A stretch of 64,000 nucleotides of DNA from Camellia lanceoleosa (lineage: Eukaryota > Streptophyta > Magnoliopsida > Ericales > Theaceae), in the NCBI GenBank assembly GCA_025200525.1, contig CM045761.1, positions 139,688,223-139,752,222 on the forward strand, read 5' to 3'. The translations under genes and the position numbers were made by a program. The notes beneath the pieces are model-generated. The model was not told the origin of the DNA, made no database searches, and worked only from the letters and a program-made list of their open reading frames with translations. This document shows, piece by piece, positions 42,345-53,410 of this stretch (position 1 is the stretch's first letter; every line of letters begins with the position of its first letter).

Positions 42345-45300
42345 TCATTTGTGAAACATTTCTAGGCAATCAGAAAGAAAAAGTATTCCGATTAAAGTAA
42401 ATCAGTGCAAAATAGACAACATAACTTATTGGAGTGATTTACAACTAGTCTAACAACTGTATGGATGGTATTCGCCGTAATAAAAAATTAAAAAAATCAA
42501 ATTAACTTTGCCGGTTATATCAATTTAGTCTTGTACTTCCTATTGTATTAATTTTTTCCTATAATATGTTATATTGTGTTGATTTAGTTTAATTGATAAA
42601 CATTCGCTGGTAAATTAGAAAAAAAAAAATCCATTTAAATTAGACATCAATTTCCCAATGACTTTTAAAAGAGTTTATATATGTCGATTAATTTCAATTA
42701 AATTTCTAAAGAGATCTTATTAATTGGATTAAATTGACGCAATATAAAATATTTAAAGGTAAAATTGATACTCACAGTCTCTGTTTAGTTGATTTTTCAT
42801 AATCCATTTGTGAAATTTTTTTCAAAAAAATTACATACTAGTTTTCACAAAAATAAACACAAAACAATTATTTTTAAATTTTTAAAAATTATTTTCGTCC
42901 CAAAAAAGAGAAAATTATATGAAAATAATGAGTTATATATATTTTTTTTCTTTTACCAATCTAGCCTCTTTTTTTTTTTTTTTGTAAAAAAATAAAAATA
43001 AAATAAAATTCTCAAAACTTAATCAAAAAGAGCTTGTTCATGATACCAAACGCTAATCAAAGCATACAACTTCAAAAGGTAAATCATGCTCTTACGATAG
43101 AGCAAAAAGTTGTCAAAAACCAAAAAATGATAGTACTAGAGAGATCATGCAATACAACCAAAACCAAATCAAACCCACGAAGATGTCACGCAAATGGGAT
43201 GCAAACACCATAATTGGATCAATTGAAGAGTACATATGCCTACCTCAGAGAAGGAAATAATGAAAAAAAAAAAAAAAGCCTTTAAAATAGTTTTCTTGGC
43301 TTGGTTGTAGAGAGCTTGCTTTTGAAACAGTTATATATATATATATAGATTTGCTGCTTCGTTTTGCAAGACTACTCTGTTTGTTTAGTGCCCTCTCTTG
43401 TATTATATATATATATATATATATGGATTTGCTGTTTCGTTTTGCAAGACTATTATGTTTGTTTAGTACCCTCTCTTGTATTTGTCCTTAGGACTGTTTT
43501 GGTAACTTACAATAATAGCAAAAAAATAAAAGTTAAATAACTATACAAAAAAAAAACAAAAATTCTTTTTTTTTCTATATTTTTTGGTACATTTTTTTTT
43601 TTTTTTGTAAAAAATCAAAAAATCATTCCAAATATTTTTCACAAACAACGTAATTCTATTTACACATTACAAAAAGTTTTAGTATATACTATTTCTGTTG
43701 TTTTAATATATAAATAAAAATAAATTGCTCATTTATACATTATGTTCAAAAGTTTATATTTGAACAACTACTTTTTGTTTAGAAATTTATATCTGAAAAT
43801 TTGACTGTTGTTATGAATTTTATATCTGAGCTGTATGAATAATATATATTGGGATTTAGTATATGCTAATAGAATTCTCTTGTGTCTTTTTTTTATTTCC
43901 TTCACAAGATAGACTGACTTTTATTTATGCGGCTATTCTAACTTAAAAATTAAACTCATTTTTCAAAATTAATGATATAGCAGTTTATTAAAGACAACTC
44001 CTTTTTTTATATATTATTTAATTATCAGCCAATTATCTTTTTTACACGTCACTAAATTTGGAAAATTGGTCTAAAAAATAAAATTTTTGTAAAAAACATC
44101 CCATTAGCGTTGATCCTCTCATTGATGTTACAATAGCTGACTCAATTATTTGGAGGAACAGTATTATTGATGTGTGCGGAGTTATTCTAATTGAATTTGG
44201 AATCCGGTGGTGCATGCATGAATGTTTATTAGTCCAACTTGAAGACTCGTGATAGCGATAGTCGATTGCCAATTCTCAGCGAGACTAATTCTAACTCATG
44301 AATTGTCTGAATTTTGTAAGTCAATGGTCCAATTTCATTTATTCTATTTGTGTAAAAACCACTGCATTCACACAATTTTTTCCCTCAAATTTCTTCCAAT
44401 GAGATTCATATCGGTAAGTGTCGGAAAAAAATATGTGAATGAATCATTATTCTAAAACATATTTATTCATATTTATTATGTAATTCAAAAATAAAGAATG
44501 ACACAATTACTAGAGAATTTTATTATATACACCTCCATACCATATATACCCGTAGTTACGCAATTTTGTTCCTTAATTATTAGTTGCGTTATTTTATTCT
44601 TTAGTTATGATTAAATTTCTTCTGTAATTATGACATTATTTTGAGATTTTAGCTATGATTTTTTTTTTGTTTGATTATGAATTTTTTTATTTTTCTAGTT
44701 ATGACTCGGAAATTTTAAAATTATACATTTTTCTTCTTTAATTATAAAATATATATGATACATACTTTTGTACCATAATCTTTCCCCACAATTACTATGC
44801 ATTGCAATTTCACTTATTTTTTTAATTTTATTTTTTATCAAACAATAGGAAAGTAATTACAAATATGAGAATATTTACAATATCAAATAAACTATTAATC
44901 CATAGTAATTAGAAAGTCCATAAAACCTAACACAACCAATATACCAGCCTACCAAGCTCAAGCCCAACGACCAAATAAATCATCACAACAATAACCCCAT
45001 AATGGAAGAGATAATGGGAGAGAAATAAATAACCACCACAAGGAATAAGAGTTGAACCTAAAATCTCATACTACAAAAGGTGTGGCCAAATGCCGGGTTG
45101 CATTGTACTTTGTCATTTACTAACAATATTACATAAATAAAATTACATGATCCTAATGAATTCATATTCTCTATGGAGAAATTCTGTCTCCATCCAGATG
45201 TGTAGAACTTTCCACGAAAATGGCCATTTTCATTGGAAAGGAATTGAATGGATGAGATCAAGCCACGATAGCCAAAGGATTTGAAACAACAACAATGTTG

Positions 45301-45732
45301 TCTATTCAGAAGCCAATCTATTTTTATCTTAATGACGTGATTTTTGTTACTTGTCTCTCCATTTCCCGTTCTTACTGCGAGTAAGGAAAAATGGTCTCCA
45401 ATCGATTGTGAAGCTCAGCTCACATGTAATAAATAAAATAAAAATGGGAACAATGATTTTTTTAAAAATATGAAATTATGATTTAAGAAAAGAAATGAAG
45501 GGCATTTTTGTAAAATATAAGTTATAGTGCGTACCTTAAAAAAATTTCACACCATACATACCCTAATGTAACCCTAACATTCTATAACAAACATTCTATA
45601 AAAAAAAAAAAAATTCACACCATACAGGAGAAATTATAGTGTGCAATTTTAAAAGAGTATATGTTAAAAAAGTTAATATAATCTTTTGTAATAAAAGTTA
45701 TGAATGTTTGTGGAGTTGCAAGTATGTAAATT
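42345..45732. other. WAKL upstream and intergenic region
   Basis: AT-rich. About 43170-43300 is similar to 30190-30260 and 37520-37600, probably conserved promoter-proximal DNA of the WAK repeats. A 78-bp unit with GATTTGCTGCTTCGTTTTGC and an AT microsatellite is duplicated at about 43332-43487. No gene is recognised; 44042-44455 and 45058-45261 have only short, unassigned frames. Confidence 0.45.
43332..43487. repeat. 78-bp tandem duplication with TA microsatellites
   Basis: TATATATA runs followed by GATTTGCTG(C/T)TTCGTTTTGC and GTTTAGT(G/A)CCCTCTCTTG occur twice in a row. Confidence 0.75.
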
Positions 45733-46056
45733 TTAACCAATTACAAATTGTCACACATTATAAAAACTTACAAAATATTAAAAAAATATTTTAATAATAC
45801 TTTTTTGAATCGTTATACCATTTTTTTAAAATCATTGTTCTATTTTTTTTTATTACATGTGAGCTGGGCCCCGCTGTAGATTTGGAAAAATGAGTTATAT
45901 TGGTTTGTTTTGGGAAGTTAGTTAAAAATTAATTATTTATTTTTTTTTTTAAAAATGAGGTGATGTGATTCAAAATAGATTAAGTATGTGAATTTTAACC
46001 AATTACAAATCGTCACATATTATAAAAACTTACAAAATTTTAAAAAAATATTTTAA
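45733..46056. repeat. ~250-bp tandem duplication hit by a transposon
   Basis: TTTTAACCAATTACAAAT followed by TTATAAAAACTTACAAAAT occurs at 45733 and again at 45990. The continuation with TGTGAGCTGGGCCCCRCKGT is found at about 45858 and again at 48684, beyond the insertion at 46066-48621. The duplication therefore predates that insertion. Confidence 0.65.
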
Positions 46057-46108
46057 TAATACTTTGGAAAATGATTTTCCTCCCGAATTTCGTCCTCCCG
46101 AATCCCTG

Positions 46109-46138
46109 ACTGCCCAAAACGACGTCGTTTTGGGCAGT
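46109..46138. promoter_or_regulatory. Perfect 30-bp palindrome centred on GACGTC
   Basis: The sequence from ACTGCCCAAAACGAC to its exact reverse complement is uninterrupted. The core AACGACGTCGTT contains an ACGT element of the type bound by bZIP factors. Whether it acts as a binding site here is unknown; it lies near the left end of the Mutator-like insertion. Confidence 0.6.
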
Positions 46139-46290
46139 TTCTTTTTTTTTTTTCTTTATGCAGTCTGAAAATAGAGGGGAAGAGGGAGAGAAGAGAAAAG
46201 AAGAGAGGAGAAGAGAAAGATGAGGGGAAGAGGGAATGGGGGGAAGAGGGAATGGAGAGAGAAAAGGCCTCTCGGATCGCAGATCGCCCC

Positions 46291-48438
46291 TATAGTGATC
46301 CCGGGTTTTACCCCTTGTTGTACAGTGGTCCGGACTTGAGTCCGTGGACATTAGCAGTTGTTATTCTCTTGTTTACATCCTTCCACACTTTGTTTTGAGT
46401 TATAGGATGTGTTGGGCAGGTTTGTTACAGGTTGGTTGTGTTTGGGAGCCAAGTATTGCTGCCCAGAATTCTGGACCTTCGCTCGAGCCAGGGTTTGGTC
46501 GCTCGAGCGAGAGGTGTGTTTTGTGTCTAGTGGGTCGAGCTAGAGTGACTTCGCTCGAGCGAGCAATTGCGTCTGATTCTGGACCTGAGAGTTGCATTTC
46601 TTGGCTCGAGCGAGATTTTCTTCGCTCGAGCGATTTGGTTTTTATTCGCTCGAGCGAGCGTTCCGTTGCTCGAGCGTGCGTCTGGTTGCAGACCTGTGGG
46701 ATCGAGTTGTTGGCTCGAGCGAGACTTTCTTGGCTCGAGCGAGGTTTTCTGTGTCTGGTCGCTCGAGCGACCAAGTCTTCGCTCGAGCGAACCTGTTTTA
46801 TATTAGCAGACAGCAGCGATTTTAAACATAACATTTTCATTACTTTTCATTTTAAAACTCTAGATCTGAGACTCTCTCTCTAGACTTACCTTCTCTCTAA
46901 ATTTACATCTCCTTCTAGTGTGAATCGACCATAAGTTCTTTGTTAAAAAGGTAGAGGGTGTTGAGAGCTTTGATTTAATCTGAAAATTTGGCGATTTGGA
47001 GCATTTTGGTTTTTGGTCTTCATCTTGGAACTCAAACTTTGAGGTAGGGATATCTTACTCCTCTTTATGGACTTTGTGTTTCAATTTTAACTTTTTGATA
47101 TGTTGGGTGTTGTTGTGTAATTTTACAAAAGTTTGGGTTGTTTGCGTAATTTTACAAAAGATGGGGTTTTGTTTATAATAACCTATATGCAAGATTGGCA
47201 TAGAAAAGTGAGATAGATGATGGATTATGGATGAAAATAAAACCTTAGGGTTGTTTTGTTAATTATGGGAATTTGCCCTAATTGGTTTAATAAATTAATT
47301 TGAATAATTAATTTGAGAAATGAGGAATTGAATTGGAAATGTTGGGATTTGGAATGTATGGAATTAAAGTGTGTAGTTGGATTAGTTATCACTCACCAAA
47401 TTGAAATGTTGATTTTATGTCCATTTAATGCATTTATTTTCCATTTAGAAATAACTGCTTTGAGCTATCGGTGGAGGATAGTCTTGATTATTGTAGACAA
47501 TGCATGATGATTAGGCAAACGGAAACTAATTACCGGAATGTGTCATTAAGTATGACGATTGAAAGGATACATTAACTTTATGTACTGATTGGTAATGTGT
47601 ATAATAATTGTTTATATGCATTGTGTTGTGTTGGAGAAGATAAGGGATGTACTCCACGGTTTAGGGGAAGATAGGGGATGGACCTCTAAATCGGATGTTA
47701 TTTGGGAGAAGATAGGGGATGGACTCCATAGATACAACTCATATGCTTATCTACTATTATGATGATACAGCTCTCATGCTTATCCCCGGAAGTGTGATAT
47801 AGCTCTTATGCTTATCTGTTGATGTGTTGGTATAGCTAATATGCTTATCTATTGTGAAATGGGAAAATGTCTAATATGAGTTACTGTCTCATATGTGTTA
47901 ATTGGCCAGGTTCTGAGTCATGGTTAAGAATTGGGAAACGAATAAGAAATGGAAAATGAAAAGTAATATGGACTTGCATGTCATAAAACTTTAACGCAGA
48001 TGTCGATGGGTATCGATTGTTGGCTATCTATCAACTGCTAATCTTTTAATCATTGTTCATAGCTGGTTTAGTGTATTTCTACTGGGCTGTGGCTCACCCT
48101 ATATGGGAACAACATTTTCAGGTACAGGTAGCATGCCACCTCCAAGGACATAGCTTGGGAGGCTAGAGGCTGTCAGACTTTTTAGACGTCATTTTCTTTT
48201 TGAAGTATTACATGTAAATTTAAGCCTAGGGCTTAATGTGTATATGAGTTAGTACTCATTTCTTGTAACCAAGTGTTAGCTTGGAAAGTTGTAAGCCCAT
48301 GGGGCGTTTACTTTTGTTGTCAACATGTAATATTTTTTTGTAAGGAAATACTCTAATGAATAGAAGGATGTTGATCCTTTTTATATCAATGCATGTCTAT
48401 ATTGTTGAGTTTAATATTATTATTTTGGGGGCGTTACA
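46291..48438. mobile_element. Solo LTR, TA...CA-ended family (copy 3)
   Basis: The 2148-bp element begins TATAGTGATCCCGGGTTTTA and ends TTTGGGGGCGTTACA, with a perfect 5-bp duplication GCCCC (46286-46290 and 48439-48443). It shares motif order with the copies at 7502 and 18673 (CT-rich run with TAGATCTGAGACTC, GAGGTAGGGAT, CTATCGGTGGAGGATAGT, GGGATGTACTCCA, AGGGCTTAATGTG, CTTGTAACCAAG). It has no coding domains. Short frames at 46344-46883 arise from the CTCGAGCG array. Confidence 0.8.
46481..46795. repeat. Dense CGCTCGAGCG palindrome array in solo LTR
   Basis: About eleven copies of CTCGAGCG lie within ~310 bp, often as the 10-bp palindrome CGCTCGAGCG or as GCTCGAGCGAG. They are separated by 8-45 bp of unrelated sequence. 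Spacing is irregular, so this is a motif cluster and not a simple tandem repeat. Confidence 0.85.
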
Positions 48439-48630
48439 GCCCCGCCGATCATCGCAGCTCGTCGATCGTCGCAGCTCGTTGGCCGATCGTCTCCGCCCCC
48501 TGCCCAACCCGGTTGATGTTGGCCCCTCCAATCCTTCTTCTTCCTTCTCTTCTTCCTTCTTCTTTTCAAATTCGGGCGATTCCGGGGGAGGGGGGGCTTT
48601 TCGAGCTACATATCACTTCTCTAATACTTT

Positions 48631-48968
48631 TTTGAATTGTTATACCATTTTTTAAAAATCATTGTTCTATTTTTTTTTATTACATGTGAGCTGGGCCCCA
48701 CGGTAGATTTGGAAAAGTGAGTTATATTGGTTTGTTTTGGAAAGTTAGTTGAAAATTAATTTTTTTATTTTTTAAAAAAAATATATAAAAAAATGAGGTG
48801 ATGTGATTCAAAATAGATTAAAAGTCAAAAATTAACTTTTAACCAAATTTTTAAATTAAGCCATTATTAAGATTTAAAAGTAGTAACAAGAAATAAAACT
48901 GCTTTAAGACGAAAAGGTATTGTTAGGATAAAAATAGACAACCTCTTGAAACCACAACGTTCAATTTA
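48631..48968. other. Intergenic; right part of interrupted tandem duplication
   Basis: Continues the repeat interrupted at 46057, with no gene. It ends at the 9-bp duplication of the next Mutator-like element. Confidence 0.5.
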
Positions 48969-48977
48969 TTGTTTCAA

Positions 48978-50313
48978 GGGGAACTTACTGATAAGTCCCG
49001 TGTACCAAGTTCAAAACCCAGCTAATCCTTAAACAAAACACTTGCACAAATTAGTCCAATACATTTTTAATTGTTACCAAAAAATCCTTTTTTTAAAAAA
49101 AAAAAAAATTTACAGACACTGTTCACATCTTACTACCGTCGGACTTCCGTCAAACGGTCGCTGGAGACTCGTCGGAATGTTCAACATCGCCGGGAAGTCG
49201 CCAGAATATCACTGGGAAGTCGCCGGAGTTTCGCCAGAAGTTCACCGGAGTGTTAAGAACGTTAATGGAAGTCGCCGGAATGTTCAGAACGTTCACTGGA
49301 CGTTAAGAATATCACTGGAGACTCACCGGAATGTCTAGAATATTGCCGGGAAAAAAAAAAAGAATAAATGGATAAATTATAGCAAAAAAACATAGCAAAA
49401 TGTGCTAAATATTGATAAACTAAAAGGAAAAAAAATGAAACGACAAAAAACAGCAACAATGGGAAAAGCATATGTTATTTTTCAATTTTTATAAGGTTCA
49501 AGCAAATAATCTCTAAATAGTGATCAAACTGAAAAGTAAGTTTTGAAACTGTAAAATGTTACAGTTTCAAAACAAAAATCTATTAAGCATTTATCCTTAT
49601 TAATCAAACTGAAAAACATGTTATGAAACTGTAAAATTTTACAGTTTTATACCATGATTCATTCCAGCACCAAAAAAATTTGAAACCAGTTTTAAACCAT
49701 GATTCATTCCAGCACCAAAAAAAAATTTGAAACTGCAAAATTTTACAGTTTTCACCGCCTGTAACTAAAACTCGAAAACTACTTGTTCAGAATTTGAAAA
49801 TTTTCTCCATTAGAACAGAAAAACAGAAGTGTATAGCAGAGAAAAAAAAAAAAAAAAAAGAGATCCAAAGAGAAAGGCAGATGTAGAGAGAGGATTGTAC
49901 TCCGACAATTATTTTTTTTTTTAGATCTAGCCAAATTTGATGTAAATCTACTCAGATTTGATGTAGATCTAAGTAGATCTACATCAGATCTAAGTAGATC
50001 CACTCATCTTCTTCGTCGGAAATATATCATCTTCGTCGTCGGTGAGAGTGAAGTCACGAGTTGATTTCGATGGTTGGTGGTTATCGGTGAACCCCGATCA
50101 ATGGAGAAAGATATGATCACCGGTCGTCGTCCATGACAAAGACGATGAGAGAAAAATGCAGAAAAAAAGAGAGATAGGAAAACGTAAAGAGGGAGGCAAA
50201 AAGCAGAGAGAGGGAGAGAGAGAGAGGAAAGAAGGACTTTTAGGTCTACTCAAAAAGTTACAGGATTAAATAGTATCCACATGTTCCACATGGGACCTGT
50301 GGGTAATTTTCCC
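48978..50313. mobile_element. Mutator-like non-autonomous element with internal minisatellite (1336 bp)
   Basis: A perfect 9-bp duplication TTGTTTCAA flanks it (48969-48977 and 50314-50322). Terminal inverted repeats are GGGGAACTTACTGATAAGTC on the left and GGGAAAATTACCCACAGGTC on the right complement, continuing with GTCCC(G/A)TGT and TAATCCTGTAAC-type matches. Inside, 49135-49345 is a degenerate ~20-bp minisatellite around TCGCCGGAATGTTCAGAACG. AAACTGTAAAATTTTACAGTTT inverted motifs occur around 49545-49755, and AGATCTAC repeats at 49920-50000. No transposase. Confidence 0.85.
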
Positions 50314-50322
50314 TTGTTTCAA

Positions 50323-52076
50323 ATCCTTCGACTATCCTTTTCAATGAAGTGGCATGTTTTGGTGGAAAGTTCCACATGATTTGGAGATAAATTTAAAACG
50401 GAATCACGTCTTAGTGAAACAGAATTTTTTATTTTATTTTATATAAATATGAAGAGGTATAAGTTACACTTGCACCCTATATGTTTTTGTAATTTTTTTT
50501 TATCTGTTCACTGTATTGAAATTCTCTCAAATTTAAATCCAAAAAGTTTTTTAGTTCACCACATGATACGACCGGACCAGCTTGCCAGAATACTACATAT
50601 GTCTTCCCATTTTAGTGGAGAGAAAATTGAGAGTCACTCATGTCAGTGACATGTGATAATACTACCTAATAATAAATTTGTATAAAAATGATGAATTAAC
50701 TACTATATCACATATATATAATAAAAATAATGATAAATAATTATTGGGTGGTGATAACATAACTATATGAGAAAAAAAAAATTCCCAAAGACTAGGTCGC
50801 TCTCACCATGAAAATTAAAAGCATCATATAATTTTCACAAGTTGCTTCCTAATTCCTTCCTTCACAATATATGGCTACTCTCTTTGATCCTCAACGTATT
50901 TTCCTTCTTATCTAGATGACATTACCCTTGAAATTTCTTAATTTTTCCTTTTTATTAGGGTAAATTGCATATATCTTTTTTGAGATTTGAAAAAAATATA
51001 TAATAAATTTTATAAATTTAACTTAATTATACTAAACTCCCTTACACTATGTTTGGTTTATAAATTTAGATAGAGATGTGAAAAATAAAAAAAAATAAAA
51101 AAATGAAATATGAATTTTTATACTTTCATACTATTTATATTAATTTTATTCTATTTAACTTTATTAAAAAAATAGTATAATTTCTTAAAATTATATAATT
51201 ACATAACATTTGTCCTTGTCCATAGTATTGGGAAAAATGGATTCCATAGCTTTTGTTCTTATCCTCCACTAGTCATTGTTGTCATAATAGTTGACTGTCA
51301 TTATTTATTAGTATTTTATCTAAAAAGCATTATGGGTGTAAATACTGAAGAAACAATTACACTGCAATGAAGTAAGAAAAAATAAATTACATATTAATTA
51401 AAAATTTATAATTTTAATTATTAATATATATATATATATATAAATTTTCATGGATTTGAAATTTGTTTTTGGAAACTACATTGATATGCAGTTTCCCCAT
51501 TACTTGATGGAGCCCACTGATGGAATAGGACTCTTTGGTAACATTTGCCATGGAAGACTTCATTTCGGGGCTTTGACCTCACTACATCGCTTTTTATTTA
51601 AAATATCCAAACTAGAGGATTAGGTTTAAAGTGTAACGATCTATCCCAATTTTCACGGCATGTCTTGTATGTGTGGCTATCAAAATAATATTTAGGTTAG
51701 GTTTGACATTTCTTAAAAAAGTCAAAAAGTAACTATCTTATTTAAGTTACATCACTTGTCTAACACATCATTTCAAACTCAGCTCATATTTCATAAAAAG
51801 TCAAAAAGTGTACTTATTTAGAACATCTCAAATAACCCCTTAGAACCCTTGCTCACTTCTTCTTCTTTTTTTTTTTTTCTTTTTTTTGTGAAATGAATTT
51901 GTTTATTCAAAATTTTTTAAAACTCATAAAAAAAAAAAATTCAATTGTGATAATATATTTAATATCATTTCTTACTTTATTTTTTTATTTTATTTTTTGA
52001 CATAAAACATTAGAATTCACATATAAATACACATAAAACTTACTCACTTATATTTAGAAAATGTAAAAAATACAAT
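50323..52076. other. Intergenic DNA
   Basis: AT-rich with no recognisable gene. One 66-codon frame at 50449-50649 is unassigned. An (AT)n run occurs at about 51424-51442. Confidence 0.45.
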
Positions 52077-52085
52077 TAAAAAAAA

Positions 52086-53066
52086 AGACGAATTACATTA
52101 ACAGTCCCTATAGTTTGGGGCTTGTGGCACTTTAATTCTTGACTTTTCAATTATGATACATTTGACCCTAAATTTTGAATCTTGTTCCAAATAAAGATAA
52201 TCAAAGATATTTTATTTGTAAATAGTCTATTTCAAGAGCAAAGTCATCATATAACCTATTTTATGTTGGTTAACTTATATATTGTTTGAAATGTAATAAT
52301 CTTTTTATTTAATGAATAATGCTGAATTGTTTTTGATTATAAAGTTCTGTTTGATTGATTTGAAGAATCTATTTTTAGAAAAAAAATTTCTAAGAAATTA
52401 AAAATTATATTTGTTGAAAAAAATTAAAAACACATCATTTTTATATAATTTTATCTTTTGGGAGGGTAAAAATAATTTTTTAAAATAAATTTTTTTTATA
52501 TTTATTTTCCTTAAATTAGTTTTAATTTTTTCAAAAGTCAAACATAACGACAATTTTGATATCATTATTAAAACAATCAATTAAATCAAAAAAAATCTAA
52601 AACTAAAAATATTTCATATATTAAACATATCGATTACATAATAACCATAAAAAGAATCTGTTAACAACAAATATAGTCATCTATTACATTATAATCATCC
52701 AAAAATATCAACAAAAACAACCACCCATTACATCATAATCATCCAGATACATACTAAAAATTAATTTGATAAAAAAAATAAAAATGATAAAAATGTAAAA
52801 GAATTATTTTTTTGTATAATTTTATCTTTTGTGTGTAGAAATAATTTTTAAAAATTTAAAAATATTTTTTTTAACATTTATTTTTGTCAAATTAATTTAT
52901 ATTTTATCAAATTGACGACTTGTTTTTTAAATGGAGTAACAGTGTTTTTAATTGTCCTTATTTAGAACGAGATTCAAAATTCATGGTCAAATATATCATA
53001 ATTAAAAGGTCAGGAATCAAAATGACACAAGTTTCAAATTACAGGAACCGTTAACGTAATTCGCCC
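52086..53066. mobile_element. Mutator-type MITE with ~115-bp terminal inverted repeats (981 bp)
   Basis: The left end has AGACGAATTACATTAACAG then TCCCTATAGTTTGGGGCTTG. The right complement has GGGCGAATTACGTTAACGG then TTCCTGTAATTTGAAACTTG. Matching continues through TTTTCAATTATGATACATTTG and TTTTGAATCTTGTTCCAAATA-type sequence. The flanks are TAAAAAAAA on both sides (52077-52085 and 53067-53075), compatible with a 9-bp duplication. The interior is AT-rich and noncoding. Confidence 0.75.
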
Positions 53067-53075
53067 TAAAAAAAA

Positions 53076-53410
53076 TGGGATTCTAGGCCATTAATGTTTT
53101 TGATTAAAAATTATTATTGAATTAGCTGAGGTTAATTCATTGAGTTAATAAACCTTATAATTTTATTTTTAAAATCATGACACATGTCATTTATGTGTGT
53201 ATTTTTTTTATTAAAAAATACTAACAGTTGTATTCAATTGACTGAATTGAGACAAAATCATAAATTCAAGGTCAAAATCGAATCAATTGAAATTACAGGG
53301 ATCAAAATAACACAATAATCAAAATACAGGGAATACTAATCAGTGTGTTTGGTTTCAGTTTTTTGAATTCAGTTTTCTGGAAATTTTTGAGTTTTTTTAT
53401 TTTTTGTGTT
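53076..53410. other. Intergenic DNA
   Basis: AT-rich. It includes MITE-like phrases (AAATTACAGGGATCAAAATAAC) without a matching second end. The last ~70 bp resemble the flank left of the solo LTR at 7502 (TTTGGTTTC...CAATTTTC-like). Confidence 0.35.

Larger units (their letters stand above)
46066..48621. mobile_element. Mutator-like / Pack-MULE-type insertion, split by a solo LTR
   Basis: Flanked by a 9-bp duplication TAATACTTT (46057-46065 and 48622-48630). With the 2148-bp solo LTR and one copy of its duplication removed, about 400 bp remain. The ends are only weakly inverted (GGAAAATGAT against GAGAAGTGAT). The interior is unusually GC-rich, with GA-rich and CGATCGTCGCAGCTCG stretches and a serine/proline-rich frame (VDVGPSNPSSSFSSSFFFSN, about 48510-48580), and looks like captured genic DNA. 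The source gene is not recognised. Confidence 0.6.

Noticed and set aside
46344..46883. Long overlapping frames on both strands (up to 179 codons)
   Set aside because: Produced by the GC-rich CTCGAGCG array inside a solo LTR, which lacks stops in several frames. Composition is not protein-like.
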